64,000 nt of DNA from an uncultured Coriobacteriales bacterium (lineage in GTDB: Bacteria; Actinomycetota; Coriobacteriia; Coriobacteriales; UMGS124), in assembly GCA_934654475.1 (NCBI GenBank), contig CAKUFZ010000004.1:56138-120137 (forward strand), in the 5' to 3' direction. A program made the translations under genes and the position numbers. Shown here in pieces: positions 1 through 8,266 of this stretch (positions are counted from its first letter, which is position 1; each line of letters opens with the position of its first letter). The notes under the pieces are model-generated. The model had not been told where the DNA came from and ran no database searches. It saw nothing but the letters and a program-made list of their open reading frames with translations.

Positions 1-134
1 AGGTCGGCGCAGTCCTGTCCCACATCGACGAGCAGGGTGATGACGTCGAGGTCGCGCTCGTTGATGAGCCACTGGATGCAAACAGAGGTATCGAGACCTC
101 CCGAGTATGCAAGTACGCACTTCTCACGTGCCAT
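1..134 (-). CDS. argG: Argininosuccinate synthase, N-terminal part
   Basis: Only the first 44 codons lie in the window; the gene continues past the left edge. The ATG (132-134 on the + strand) follows a GGGAG ribosome site. The translation begins MAREKCVLAYSGGLDTS, which contains the SGGLDTS pyrophosphatase loop that binds ATP in argininosuccinate synthases (citrulline + aspartate + ATP to argininosuccinate). It is the third gene of a leftward argF-argR-argG group, 78 bases after argR. The identification rests on the ATP loop and on the context; the rest of the protein cannot be judged. Confidence 0.93.
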   Translation of the reverse strand, partial: MAREKCVLAYSGGLDTSVCIQWLINERDLDVITLLVDVGQDCAD

Positions 135-212
135 GGTAGAGCTCCCTTCCACATGCTCCGGCTATGTCGGGGCGACGATAGACAACTTTTGTTTCGAGCA
201 GGAAAACCAACG

Positions 213-647
213 CTAGGGGCGCACGCCTCGCAGGCGGTTGACCATCTTCTCGAAGGACACCGCGGCCTCCTCAGAGCGCGCGACGACGAGAATGGTGTCA
301 TCGCCGGCGACCGACCCCAGGACATCCTGCAAATCGGCCGCGTCAAGCGCGGCGGCCACGCCCTGGGCCGTTCCCGTGGAAGCCTTGACGACCACGAGGT
401 TGCCGGCGTGCTCCACCGAGGTGACCAGGTCGCACACCATGCGCTGAAGGCGCAGGTCCTCGGCGAGAACGTAGACGCCCTCGGGCAGCTTGCACAAGCC
501 CATCTCGGCGATGTCGCGGGAGACGGTGGCCTGCGTGCAGTTGAAGCCGCACGCGCTCAGCCGCTCGACGATGTCGCGCTGGGTCTGGGTGGACTCGGTG
601 CGCACTATCTCGCGGATGGCGGCCTGCCTTTCCTCACGACCCCTCAT
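213..647 (-). CDS. argR: Arginine repressor ArgR
   Basis: A 144-residue protein of normal ArgR length. The N-terminal half is the winged helix with the family pattern TQRDIVERLSACGFN..QATVSRDI; the C-terminal half carries the arginine-binding oligomerisation domain with GTAQGVAAALD and GSVAGDDTILV. I chose the ATG at 647 over the GTG at 656: it lies 8 bases after GGAGG and overlaps the argF stop as ATGA, a translational coupling. ArgR binds arginine and represses arginine biosynthesis genes, here presumably both this group and argJBD at 8693-12203. Possible operators are noted at 1755-1812. Confidence 0.95.
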   Translation of the reverse strand: MRGREERQAAIREIVRTESTQTQRDIVERLSACGFNCTQATVSRDIAEMGLCKLPEGVYVLAEDLRLQRMVCDLVTSVEHAGNLVVVKASTGTAQGVAAALDAADLQDVLGSVAGDDTILVVARSEEAAVSFEKMVNRLRGVRP

Positions 648-1645
648 GCATGCCACCTCCCGGCGACGGCCTCGGCCGCCTCCAGGGCCGCGGCGGGTGC
701 GGGGACGCCCATGAGCAGCGACATGACGGCCTTCTGGGCATGCAGGCGGTTGCCCGCCTCGTCGTAAATGACCGAGTAGGGGGCGCGCATCACCTCGTCG
801 GTGACTTCCTCGCCGCGGTGCGCGGGCAGGCAGTGCATGAAGAGGGCGCCCTCGGCGGCATGGGCCATGAGCTCGGCATTGACCTGGTAGCCCTGGAAGG
901 CCGCGACGCGCATGTCATGCTCGGCCTCGTCGCCCATGGAGGTCCAGGTGTCGGTGAGCACCACATCGGCGCCCTCGACGGCCGCGACGGGGTCGCGCAT
1001 GAGCTCGAGCGTGGCACCGGTGCCGTACTTGTCCGCGGCGGCCTGGCACTGCGCGAAGACCTCGGGGTCGACCTCGTAGCCCTCGGGAGAGGCGATGCGC
1101 ACATGCATGCCGCACAGGGCGCCGCCCTCGAGGTAGGTGTTGGCCATGTTGTTGCCGTCGCCCACATAGGTGAGCTTGAGACCCTCGAGCTGCTTGCCGT
1201 GCTCGACGATGGTGAGGAAGTCGGCCAGGATCTGGCAGGGATGGTAGGCGTCGGTCAGCGCGTTGATGACCGGCACGTCGGCGCAGGCGGCGACCTCTTC
1301 GATCTTGGCCTGGGCAAACGTGCGCAGCACGATGCAGTCGTAGAAGTTCTGCAGCACCTTCACGGTGTCCTCGACGGTCTCGCCGCGCGAGAAGGCCGAG
1401 TGGTCGTCGGCCATGACACCAGGGTGGGCGCCCAGACGATAGGCGCCAATCTCGAACGAGTTGCGCGTGCGCAGCGACGGCTTCTCCATGATGATGGCGA
1501 CGGCCTGGCCGGCAAGCGGCGCCTCGTGGATGCCAGCGGCCCAATCAGCCTTCTGACACTCGGCGGTCTTGAGGATAAGGGCGACCTCGGCGGGAGTGAG
1601 GTCGAGCAGGCGAAGCAGGTCCCTGCCGGCAAGCGTTTGGTCCAT
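644..1645 (-). CDS. argF: Ornithine carbamoyltransferase
   Basis: A 333-residue cytosolic enzyme making citrulline from ornithine and carbamoyl phosphate. Family motifs are clear: SLRTRNSFE (carbamoyl-phosphate loop), HPCQILADF, DTWTSMGDE and HCLPAHRGEE with the catalytic Cys. The ATG at 1645 follows AGGGGGAACC. The stop overlaps the argR start by 4 bases, so repressor and enzyme are coupled. It lies divergent to the dlt-like operon across a 295-bp AT-rich control region. Clustering with argR and argG makes a biosynthetic rather than catabolic role (arcB) more likely. Confidence 0.95.
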   Translation of the reverse strand: MDQTLAGRDLLRLLDLTPAEVALILKTAECQKADWAAGIHEAPLAGQAVAIIMEKPSLRTRNSFEIGAYRLGAHPGVMADDHSAFSRGETVEDTVKVLQNFYDCIVLRTFAQAKIEEVAACADVPVINALTDAYHPCQILADFLTIVEHGKQLEGLKLTYVGDGNNMANTYLEGGALCGMHVRIASPEGYEVDPEVFAQCQAAADKYGTGATLELMRDPVAAVEGADVVLTDTWTSMGDEAEHDMRVAAFQGYQVNAELMAHAAEGALFMHCLPAHRGEEVTDEVMRAPYSVIYDEAGNRLHAQKAVMSLLMGVPAPAAALEAAEAVAGRWHA

Positions 1646-1940
1646 GGTTCCCCCTAACTGAGTAAACGGCGCCCGGAGGTGCTCTCAGGCCGCCATGTGA
1701 CGGGCGTGGCTCGTTATCGAACGTGAAAATAATACGCGTGTAACACAGGGCAATGTTTGAATTCTGCCCATTCATGCAAATTCAATATTAAGATTAGTGG
1801 ATTTATTCATAAAAGCGAAATAGTGCACCGCTCGCGTGCACAATGGATACCGTCGGGGGCACATCGCGACCCGACCGTTACATATTACAATAGTTGTCGA
1901 CCCAACCGTCGGCAATCAGACCACACAGAAACGACCTGCC
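1646..1940. promoter_or_regulatory. Divergent control region argF / dlt-like operon, with candidate ARG boxes
   Basis: This 295-bp gap is much more AT-rich than the flanking genes. Leftward, a promoter-like pair TTGCCC and TATTTT with a 16-bp spacer lies near 1733-1754. Around it are several TGAAT/ATTCA half-sites (1758-1762, 1770-1774, 1780-1785, 1805-1810), the core of ArgR boxes (TGAATnnnnATTCA). None forms a perfect box, so operator status is inferred. On the dlt side, a 6-bp stem GTGCAC repeats at 1823-1828 and 1836-1841, and TACAAT at 1886-1891 could be a -10. No convincing -35 was found for the dlt side. Confidence 0.4.
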
Positions 1941-3518
1941 ATGTCTCAACACAATGTCCTGGAATACCTCGAGCGAGCCGCCCTTGCACGCGCGGACGCA
2001 TGCGCGGTGAGCGACGAGAACACCCGGCTCACCTACCGCGAACTCCTCGACGAGGCGCGTTCGCGCGGCTGCGCCCTTGCGGCCCTGGGCGCGGTCGCGC
2101 GTCCCGTCATGGTGTTCATGGAGAAGAGCGCCTACATGCTCGCGACGCTTCTGGGCACCCTGTACGCAGGCGACCTCTACGTGCCCGTCGACCCCGCCGC
2201 GCCCGACATGCGCCTAGCCAGCATGTATGCCACACTCGGCGACCCCCTTGTCATCGTGGACGAAACGACTCGCGAGCGCGCCCGCCAGGCGCTTCCGGAC
2301 GCACGGCTCGTCGAGGCAAATGGCCTAACCGCACACGTCGACGCCGCCCTGCTCGAACGCATCCGTGCTGGGGTGCTCGACTGCGACCCTGCCTATGTCC
2401 TTTTCACCTCGGGTTCCACCGGGGCGCCCAAAGGCGTGGCGGTGAGCCACCGCGCCATCATCGACTTCATCGACACCTTCACTGCGACATTTGGGTTTAC
2501 CTGCGACGATATCTTTGCAAACCAGGCACCGTTTGACTTCGATGTCTCGGTCAAGGACATCTACAGCGCCCTTGCCACCGGAGGCGAGCTGGCCATCGTG
2601 CCCCGCAGACTCTTCTCCCAGCCTGCAGCGCTCGTCGAGTACGTGAATGCCTGCCACGCGACCGTCATGACCTGGGCAGTGGCCGCGTTGTGCCTGGTAA
2701 GCAGCCTGCACGCCCTTGACGGCCAGGGCCTGCCCCATGTGCGGCGCGTCCTTTTCAGCGGCGAGGTAATGCCCTTGAAGCACCTAGCCGTCTGGATGGA
2801 ACGCCTGCCCCAGGCCCAGTTCGTGAACCTCTACGGCCCCACCGAGATTACCTGCAACTGCACCTACCACGAGGTAGAACGCGGGCGCAGCTATGACAAG
2901 AGCCTGCCGCTGGGACGCCCCTTCGCCAACCGACAGGTGATGCTGCTCGACGGAGACGACCGCCTCGTCACGCAGCCCGGCATCCAAGGCGAGATCTGCG
3001 TGTGCGGCGCCTCGGTGGCGCTGGGCTATTACGCCGCCCGCGAGCAGACCGAGCGCGCCTTCGTGCGCAACCCCCTGCAGCAGGCATATCCCCAGGTCAT
3101 ATACCGTACGGGCGACATGGGCGCATACGACGGCAACGGCGATCTCTTCTTTTGCGGCCGCAAAGACAACCAGATCAAGCACATGGGCCACCGCATCGAG
3201 CTCGAAGAGATCGAGGCGGCCTTCGAGCGCTGTGAGGGCGTAACGCGCTGCCGCTGCTCCTTCGACCCCGAGAAGAGCCGCATCCACGCCTTCTACGAGG
3301 GCGAAGCCGACTCAGGCGAGCTTCTGACCCGCATCCATGAGGAGCTCCCCGTTTTCATGCACCCGGCAAGCCTCGAGCATGTGGACGAAATGCCCCTCAC
3401 CAAGAACGGCAAGGTCGACCGCCGCGCCATGCTCGACGCCTACCTCGCCGAACAGCAACGCCTCAAGGAGCTGCGCCGCCAGGCCCGTGCCCAGAGAAAG
3501 AAGGAAGTCAATGCGTAA
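1941..3518 (+). CDS. DltA-like amino acid:carrier-protein ligase (adenylating)
   Basis: A 525-residue ANL-family enzyme that adenylates an amino acid and loads it on the phosphopantetheine of a carrier protein, here presumably the product of 4837-5070. Core motifs: FTSGSTGAPKG (ATP loop), FDFDVSVKDIY (Asp that holds the amino group), NLYGPTEIT, YRTGDMG, GHRIELEEIE and LTKNGKVDRR with the C-terminal catalytic Lys. Length is close to DltA (about 505). At the position of the Cys that lines the D-Ala pocket in Bacillus DltA (FCGEV) this protein has Ser273 (FSGEV), so the substrate may not be D-alanine. I place the start at 1941; an upstream in-frame ATG at 1836 would add 35 unlikely residues. No clear ribosome site is seen. 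It overlaps the next gene by 8 bases. Confidence 0.88.
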   Translation: MSQHNVLEYLERAALARADACAVSDENTRLTYRELLDEARSRGCALAALGAVARPVMVFMEKSAYMLATLLGTLYAGDLYVPVDPAAPDMRLASMYATLGDPLVIVDETTRERARQALPDARLVEANGLTAHVDAALLERIRAGVLDCDPAYVLFTSGSTGAPKGVAVSHRAIIDFIDTFTATFGFTCDDIFANQAPFDFDVSVKDIYSALATGGELAIVPRRLFSQPAALVEYVNACHATVMTWAVAALCLVSSLHALDGQGLPHVRRVLFSGEVMPLKHLAVWMERLPQAQFVNLYGPTEITCNCTYHEVERGRSYDKSLPLGRPFANRQVMLLDGDDRLVTQPGIQGEICVCGASVALGYYAAREQTERAFVRNPLQQAYPQVIYRTGDMGAYDGNGDLFFCGRKDNQIKHMGHRIELEEIEAAFERCEGVTRCRCSFDPEKSRIHAFYEGEADSGELLTRIHEELPVFMHPASLEHVDEMPLTKNGKVDRRAMLDAYLAEQQRLKELRRQARAQRKKEVNA

Positions 3519-4695
3519 CGACGAGCTCTTGGGATATGCCCGCACCTTCGGCACGCCCCTCTATGTGTTCGACGGCCGCGTTCTGGAAAGGCGTCTTGAG
3601 CGCCTGCGCTCGGCTTTGCCCAAAAACGTGGAGCTCTGCTACGCCGTGAAGGCCAACACCTTCATCATTCCCCTGCTCGCAGGCTCGGTGGAGCGCCTTG
3701 AAGCCTGCTCCACCGGCGAGGCGCGTATCTGCCTCGATGCCGGGGCCCAGCCAGATGCGCTCGTGGTGTCGGGCGTGAACAAGGACGCTCGCTTCATGGA
3801 CGAGCTCATCGGGTCGGGCATGCCCGTCGGGCGCTACACGGTGGAGTCGCGCCTGCAGTTCAACATGCTGCTTGAGTGCGCCCGCCGGCACAACGTGCGC
3901 ATCCCAGTCCTGCTGCGCCTCACGAGCTCGAACCAGTTCGGCCTGGACCAGGCAGAGCTCGTGGACATCGTGGCGACCCACGGCGACGACGCCAACCTGG
4001 ACATCTGGGGCGTGCAGTACTTCTCGGGCACGCAGAAGACCTCGACCAAGCGGCTGGCGCGCGAGCTTCGCCAGGTGCGCAAGGTGATGGACAGACTCGA
4101 GCAGGAATGCGGGTTCACATGTCGCGAGCTCGAGTTCGGACCAGGCTTCCCCGTGCAGTACTTCGAGGAAGACGCCTTCGACGAGGACGCGTTCCTGGCA
4201 GAGTTCGCCTCCCAGCTCGAGGACTTCGCCTTCGACGGCCCCATCGTCCTCGAGCTGGGACGCAGCATCGCGGCCTCGTGCGGCACGTTCCTCACCGGCG
4301 TGGCCGACGCCAAGGTGAACGACGGGCAGCGCTATGCCATCGTGGACGGCGGCATGAACCACCTCGTCTACTTCGGCCAGTCGCTCGCCATGCGCGACCC
4401 CAAGTGCGCGCTGCTCGAGCACGAGGGGCGCGCGGCACATCCCATGGAGCCCTGGAACGTGTGCGGGTCGCTCTGCTCGGTCAACGACATCCTGGCCAAG
4501 CAGCTCCCCTTCCCGGGTCTGGAGGTCGGCGACGTCCTTGCCTTTGAGAACACCGGCGCCTACTGCATGACCGAGGGCATATCGCTCTTCCTGAGCCGCG
4601 ACCTGCCGCGCGTATGCCTGGTGGGGGCGGACGGCCAGGCCAGGCTTGTACGTGACGCCCTGCCCACCTATCCCCTCAACTCCCCGGTCGCCTAA
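3511..4695 (+). CDS. DapDC/ODC-fold PLP-dependent decarboxylase within the dlt-like operon
   Basis: A 394-residue fold-type III PLP enzyme. The PLP lysine lies in CYAVKANT near residue 40, the phosphate-binding loop reads FGPGFPVQYF, the usual EPGR is ELGRSI, and the second-domain catalytic Cys motif is CGSLCSVND followed by ENTGAYCM. It resembles diaminopimelate, carboxynorspermidine and BtrK-type decarboxylases. The usual HIGSQ is YFSGTQ, so its substrate probably differs from that of the real LysA at 18385. The ATG overlaps the stop of the ligase gene, with AAGGA five bases upstream, so the two are co-translated. By analogy with BtrK, which decarboxylates glutamyl-carrier protein, I infer that it may act on the carrier-bound amino acid; an amino acid racemase role is the main alternative. 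Confidence 0.82.
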   Translation: MRNDELLGYARTFGTPLYVFDGRVLERRLERLRSALPKNVELCYAVKANTFIIPLLAGSVERLEACSTGEARICLDAGAQPDALVVSGVNKDARFMDELIGSGMPVGRYTVESRLQFNMLLECARRHNVRIPVLLRLTSSNQFGLDQAELVDIVATHGDDANLDIWGVQYFSGTQKTSTKRLARELRQVRKVMDRLEQECGFTCRELEFGPGFPVQYFEEDAFDEDAFLAEFASQLEDFAFDGPIVLELGRSIAASCGTFLTGVADAKVNDGQRYAIVDGGMNHLVYFGQSLAMRDPKCALLEHEGRAAHPMEPWNVCGSLCSVNDILAKQLPFPGLEVGDVLAFENTGAYCMTEGISLFLSRDLPRVCLVGADGQARLVRDALPTYPLNSPVA

Positions 4696-4701
4696 GCGGC
4701 A

Positions 4702-4788
4702 GGCGCATGGCATGCGCCGTGTTTTGTCAGTAAAACCGCATACCTGAACACCCATGGCCTGGCCGTATATGTTTCTAGCTGGTAAAAT
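4702..4788 (+). promoter_or_regulatory. Internal hairpin and possible promoter before the carrier-protein gene
   Basis: The 141-bp gap between the decarboxylase and carrier genes starts with a perfect 7-bp stem (4702-4708 with 4712-4718, loop GGC) followed by GTGTTTTG, a weak terminator shape. Further on, TAAAAT at 4783-4788 is a good -10; 17 bases upstream is only TGGCCG. The arrangement could make carrier, MBOAT and DltD-like genes partly independent of the first two genes. This is inference from sequence shape. Confidence 0.35.
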
Positions 4789-4836
4789 ATGCCCGCCCCG
4801 GCCCGCATGGGCCCGCAACTCAAAGAAAGGTGCACC

Positions 4837-5070
4837 ATGGACGAGATTATCGAGATCCTGGAATCCCTCAAGCCCGGCGTGGACTATGAAACCGCCGACA
4901 ACCTCGTGGACAGCCGCGTGCTGGACTCTCTGACGATTCTGGCCCTCGTGCCCGAGCTCGAGGACGCCTTCGACGTGACCATCCCCGCCGTGGAGATCGT
5001 GCCTGCCAACTTCAACTCCGTCCAGGCCATTGACGCCCTCGTCGCACGCCTGGTCGAAGAAGACGCATAA
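4837..5070 (+). CDS. DltC-like carrier protein
   Basis: A 77-residue acidic acyl-carrier-type protein, the size of DltC (about 78). The phosphopantetheine site is Ser31 in VLDSLTIL. Four-helix carrier pattern follows (LVPELEDAFDV, then VQAIDALVARL). The ATG at 4837 is preceded by AAAGAAAGG at 4822-4830, which decides it over the upstream in-frame ATG at 4789. It should receive an aminoacyl group from the ligase at 1941 and present it to the MBOAT protein at 5091. No phosphopantetheinyl transferase is in the window. Confidence 0.88.
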   Translation: MDEIIEILESLKPGVDYETADNLVDSRVLDSLTILALVPELEDAFDVTIPAVEIVPANFNSVQAIDALVARLVEEDA

Positions 5071-5090
5071 CCGCTGAGCTGGGCCGCACC

Positions 5091-6728
5091 TTGGACTTCT
5101 CCCTTCACTCGTACTTCTCAATCCTGTATATCGTCGCCTTCCTGCCCATCGTTCTCGTCGCCTACCAGGTGGTGGCGCAACGACTGCGGTGGGCGGTCTT
5201 GTTGGTGGCAAGCTATGCCTTCTTCTGGGCCATCTCCAGCAAGCTCATCGTCTTCATCCTGATCTCGACCGTGAGCGTGTATTTGGCCGGGCGCAAGATG
5301 GGCGCGCTCTTCTCCGAGCGCGACGCCCTCATCGCCCAGGACAAGACGCGCAAGAAGGAGCTCAAGAAGCTCTACCAGAAAAAGGCACGCCTCGTGTGCG
5401 GCCTGGGGGTCGGTTTCAACCTGCTTCTGCTCGCCTGCCTCAAGTACCTGGTCTTCTTCGGCGAGGTGGCAGGGTCGCTCCTTGCCCTTTTCGGCCTGGA
5501 CGTCCCCGTGGCGGTGCCCTACATCGGCGTGCCCATCGGCATCTCGTTCTACACGCTCATGGCGGCGTCCTACCTCTTCGACGTCTACCGCGGCACCATC
5601 GCGCCCGACGCCAACCTGGGCAGGATCGCGCTTTTCCTGAGCTTCTTCCCCCAGATCATGGAAGGCCCCATCTGCCGCTACGGTCAGACGGCCGAGCAGC
5701 TCTGGGCAGGCACCCCCATCAACAAGGACAACCTCTACCGGGGCAGCGTGCGCATCCTTTGGGGCTTCGCCAAGAAGATGATCGTCGCCGACCGCCTCAA
5801 CATGGTGGTCAAGCCCATCTTCGCCGACTACACGTCCTACGACGGAGGCGTTGTCGCGGCGGCGGCCGTGCTCTACACCCTGCAGCTGTACTGCGACTTC
5901 TCTGGCTGCATGGACGTCGCCTTGGGCACCGCCCGCATCTTCGGCATCGCCCTGCCCGAGAACTTCCGCCATCCCTTCTTCTCCCGCACCGCCTCGGAGT
6001 TCTGGCAGCGCTGGCACATCACGCTCGGCTCGTGGCTGCGCGACTACATCTTCTATCCCCTGTCGCTCAGCGCCCCGATGAAGTCGCTCACCAAAGCGGC
6101 CCGCCATCGCATCGGCAACCGCTACGGCCCGCTTTTGGCAGGCTCGGTCACGCTCTTCTGCGTATGGTTCGCCAACGGCCTGTGGCACGGCGCAGGCTCG
6201 CAGTACATCTTCTTCGGCCTGTACTACTTCGTGATCATCCTTCTGGGCGGTCTGGTCGAGCCCCTCGCCCAGTCGGTATGCGCCAAGCTCCACATCAACC
6301 GCGAGGGCACGGCCTGGCGCACGTTCCAGTGGCTGCGCACCCTCGTCGTCGTCTTCGTGGGCGAGCTCTTCTTCCGCGCCGAGGGCATGGACGCCGGCCT
6401 CTACATGTTCGGCCAGCTCGTGGGCAACTTCACGCTCGAGTCGTTCACGAACGGCGCCTTCATGGCCATCGGCCTCACCTTCCCCTCGGTCACCACCGAG
6501 GTCGTGGGCCTGTGCCTGCAAGACTATGCCGCCGTAGCGGTGATGGTCGTCGTCATGATCGTCGTGGCCGTCATTGAAGAGCGCGGCTGCTGCATCACCG
6601 AGCGCCTCACGCACAAGAACCTCGCCGTGCGCTGGGTCGTGCTGTATGCGCTCATCATCGCCATCGTCATCTTCGGCTCGTACGGCGTGGGAACCGCGCC
6701 GCTCGACCCGATTTACGCCCAGTTCTAA
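5091..6728 (+). CDS. MBOAT-family O-acyltransferase (DltB/AlgI-like)
   Basis: A 545-residue polytopic membrane protein. MBOAT signatures: MEGPICRYGQ, FWQRWHITLGSWLRDYIFYP, and ANGLWHGAG with the catalytic His366. DltB is usually about 400 residues; this length and the RWHITLGSWLRDY block are closer to AlgI-type enzymes that acylate exopolysaccharides. It is expected to hand the carrier-bound group across the membrane to an acceptor. The reading frame starts with TTG at 5091, 20 bases after the carrier gene; no ATG is near, so the exact start is uncertain. The C-terminal extension has several further hydrophobic segments. Confidence 0.85.
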   Translation: MDFSLHSYFSILYIVAFLPIVLVAYQVVAQRLRWAVLLVASYAFFWAISSKLIVFILISTVSVYLAGRKMGALFSERDALIAQDKTRKKELKKLYQKKARLVCGLGVGFNLLLLACLKYLVFFGEVAGSLLALFGLDVPVAVPYIGVPIGISFYTLMAASYLFDVYRGTIAPDANLGRIALFLSFFPQIMEGPICRYGQTAEQLWAGTPINKDNLYRGSVRILWGFAKKMIVADRLNMVVKPIFADYTSYDGGVVAAAAVLYTLQLYCDFSGCMDVALGTARIFGIALPENFRHPFFSRTASEFWQRWHITLGSWLRDYIFYPLSLSAPMKSLTKAARHRIGNRYGPLLAGSVTLFCVWFANGLWHGAGSQYIFFGLYYFVIILLGGLVEPLAQSVCAKLHINREGTAWRTFQWLRTLVVVFVGELFFRAEGMDAGLYMFGQLVGNFTLESFTNGAFMAIGLTFPSVTTEVVGLCLQDYAAVAVMVVVMIVVAVIEERGCCITERLTHKNLAVRWVVLYALIIAIVIFGSYGVGTAPLDPIYAQF

Positions 6729-6737
6729 CGAGGTACC

Positions 6738-7778
6738 ATGACCGATTCTGCCGCACCCAAACCCTCGAAGCTCGCCAGCTTCTTCAAATACCTGGGCCTT
6801 TCGGTCCTGTTTTGCGCCATTCTGTGGGGGATGCTCGTCGGCTTGGGCCACATCCTGCAACCCAAGGGCAACTCCAAAGACGACGGCCTCATCGAGTCGC
6901 GCGCCTATGGCTTCCTCGCCGAGCCCGACAACTCCATCGACGCGGTGTTTTTGGGCGACAGCCTCGCCTCGACGTCGTTCTCGCCCATGCGCATCTGGGG
7001 CGAGACGGGCGTCACGAGCTTCGTGTGCTCGGTCAACGGCGAGCAGGTGAGCTATGCCTACACCATGCTGCGCGACTTCTTCAAGACCCAAAAGCCCCAG
7101 GTGGTGTTCCTGGAGACTGAAATGCTTTACAACCCCTTCGATATTGGGAAAGTCTTCAAGCAGTTCGTCAAGGACCAGTTCACCGTTGCCGAATACCACC
7201 ATCGCTGGAAGGAGCTCACGCTTGAGGACTTCACCGGACAAGTGAAGTACGACAAGGTGAGCAACCTGAAAGGCTGCAACCCCAAGGCGCTGTGCGAGCC
7301 CGCCGACACCTCCTCCTACATGCTGCCCAGCGACGAGGTGACGCTGCCCGGCAAGCTCAACATGGCCTTCCTGCGCGCTCTTGTCGATTTGTGCAAGGAA
7401 AACGGGGCGCAGTTCGTGCTTGTGGCCACGCCCCACACGCGCGACTGGGACTACGCGCACCACAACGGCTGCACCCAGATTGCCCAGGACCTGGGCATCG
7501 AGTTCATCGACATGAACACGGAACCCATCGCCAGCGAGGTGGGCATCGACTGGTCGCATGACGCGCGAGACGCCGGCATCCACCTGAACTACCATGGTAT
7601 GAACAAGGTGAGCACCTGGATGGCCTCGTACCTTTCCGAAACGCTGGGCCTGCCCGACCACCGCGGCGACAGCGCCTACGCGCGATGGGACGAGTGCCTG
7701 GCGGAGTACAAGAGCTACATGGCGAAGGTCGCGAAGGACCCCGAGAAGTACGACATTCCGGGCGTGCATATGTACTAG
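6738..7778 (+). CDS. DltD-like membrane-anchored SGNH-fold protein
   Basis: A 346-residue protein with an N-terminal cytoplasmic stretch, one membrane segment (about residues 18-40) and an external SGNH/GDSL-like domain. Block I is FLGDSLAS with Ser75 as nucleophile candidate, and a late IHLNYHG supplies the likely His. DltD and AlgX/AlgJ proteins use this fold to complete acyl or aminoacyl transfer outside the cell. ACGAGG precedes the ATG by about 4 bases, and the gap from the MBOAT gene is 9 bases. As last gene of the dlt-like operon it probably delivers the group to the final acceptor polymer, whose identity cannot be read from the sequence. Confidence 0.8.
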   Translation: MTDSAAPKPSKLASFFKYLGLSVLFCAILWGMLVGLGHILQPKGNSKDDGLIESRAYGFLAEPDNSIDAVFLGDSLASTSFSPMRIWGETGVTSFVCSVNGEQVSYAYTMLRDFFKTQKPQVVFLETEMLYNPFDIGKVFKQFVKDQFTVAEYHHRWKELTLEDFTGQVKYDKVSNLKGCNPKALCEPADTSSYMLPSDEVTLPGKLNMAFLRALVDLCKENGAQFVLVATPHTRDWDYAHHNGCTQIAQDLGIEFIDMNTEPIASEVGIDWSHDARDAGIHLNYHGMNKVSTWMASYLSETLGLPDHRGDSAYARWDECLAEYKSYMAKVAKDPEKYDIPGVHMY

Positions 7779-7824
7779 CGTGCGATGCCCCACGGGAGCG
7801 CATGTGGAGTCACAGCCGAGGACG

Positions 7825-7855
7825 CCAACGGGAGGGGCTTTGTCCCTCCCGTTGG
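7825..7855 (+). terminator. Hairpin ending the dlt-like operon
   Basis: A perfect 12-bp GC-rich stem (7825-7836 with 7844-7855, 7-nt loop) lies 46 bases after the last gene. It has no T-run, only TATATACT, which overlaps the rnpB promoter, so termination strength is uncertain. Confidence 0.6.
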
Positions 7856-7861
7856 TATATA
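7853..7861 (+). promoter_or_regulatory. Extended -10 promoter of rnpB
   Basis: TGGTATATA is an extended -10 element located 8 bases before the predicted 5' end of RNase P RNA. The -35 position falls inside the preceding hairpin and has no consensus. Confidence 0.45.
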
Positions 7862-7865
7862 CTGC

Positions 7866-8240
7866 CCTCTTGGCGGAGTGGGCCAGACGGCCGCGCTGGA
7901 GATGCCATGGCATCTCGGTGAGGAAAGTCCGGGCTCCACAGGGCAGGATGCCGGCTAACAGCCGGGCGGGGCGACCCGACGGACAGTGCCACAGAAAAGA
8001 AGACTCCCGCTGGGGGCTTGCCCCGAGCGAGAAAAGCTGAAACGGTGCGGTAAGAGCGCACCAGCGCGTCGGTAACGGCGCGGCTTGGCAAACCCCATCC
8101 GGAGAAAGGGCAAATAGGAACGCCATGGGTCGGCCCGGCCCGTGTTCGGGTTGCTCGAGAGTGAGGCCTGCGGCAACGTAGGCAGAAGATAAATGGTCGT
8201 CCAACGACAGAACCCGGCTTATCGGCTCGCTCCGCCAACG
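7866..8240 (+). ncRNA. rnpB: RNase P RNA, bacterial class A
   Basis: The catalytic RNA that matures tRNA 5' ends. Signature blocks are present: GAGGAAAGTCCGGGCTCC near 7919, ACAGAAAAGAAGACTCCCGC near 7991, GGTAAGAGCGCACCAGCG near 8050, GGCAAACCCCATCCG near 8085, and AGAAGATAAATGGTCGTCC plus ACAGAACCCGGCTTA near the 3' end. The P1 helix pairs TTGGCGGAG at 7870-7878 with CTCCGCCAA at 8230-8238, which sets the ends to within a few bases. Confidence 0.96.
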
Positions 8241-8266
8241 CGCAGGTTGATGCGTCGCATCCCGAG

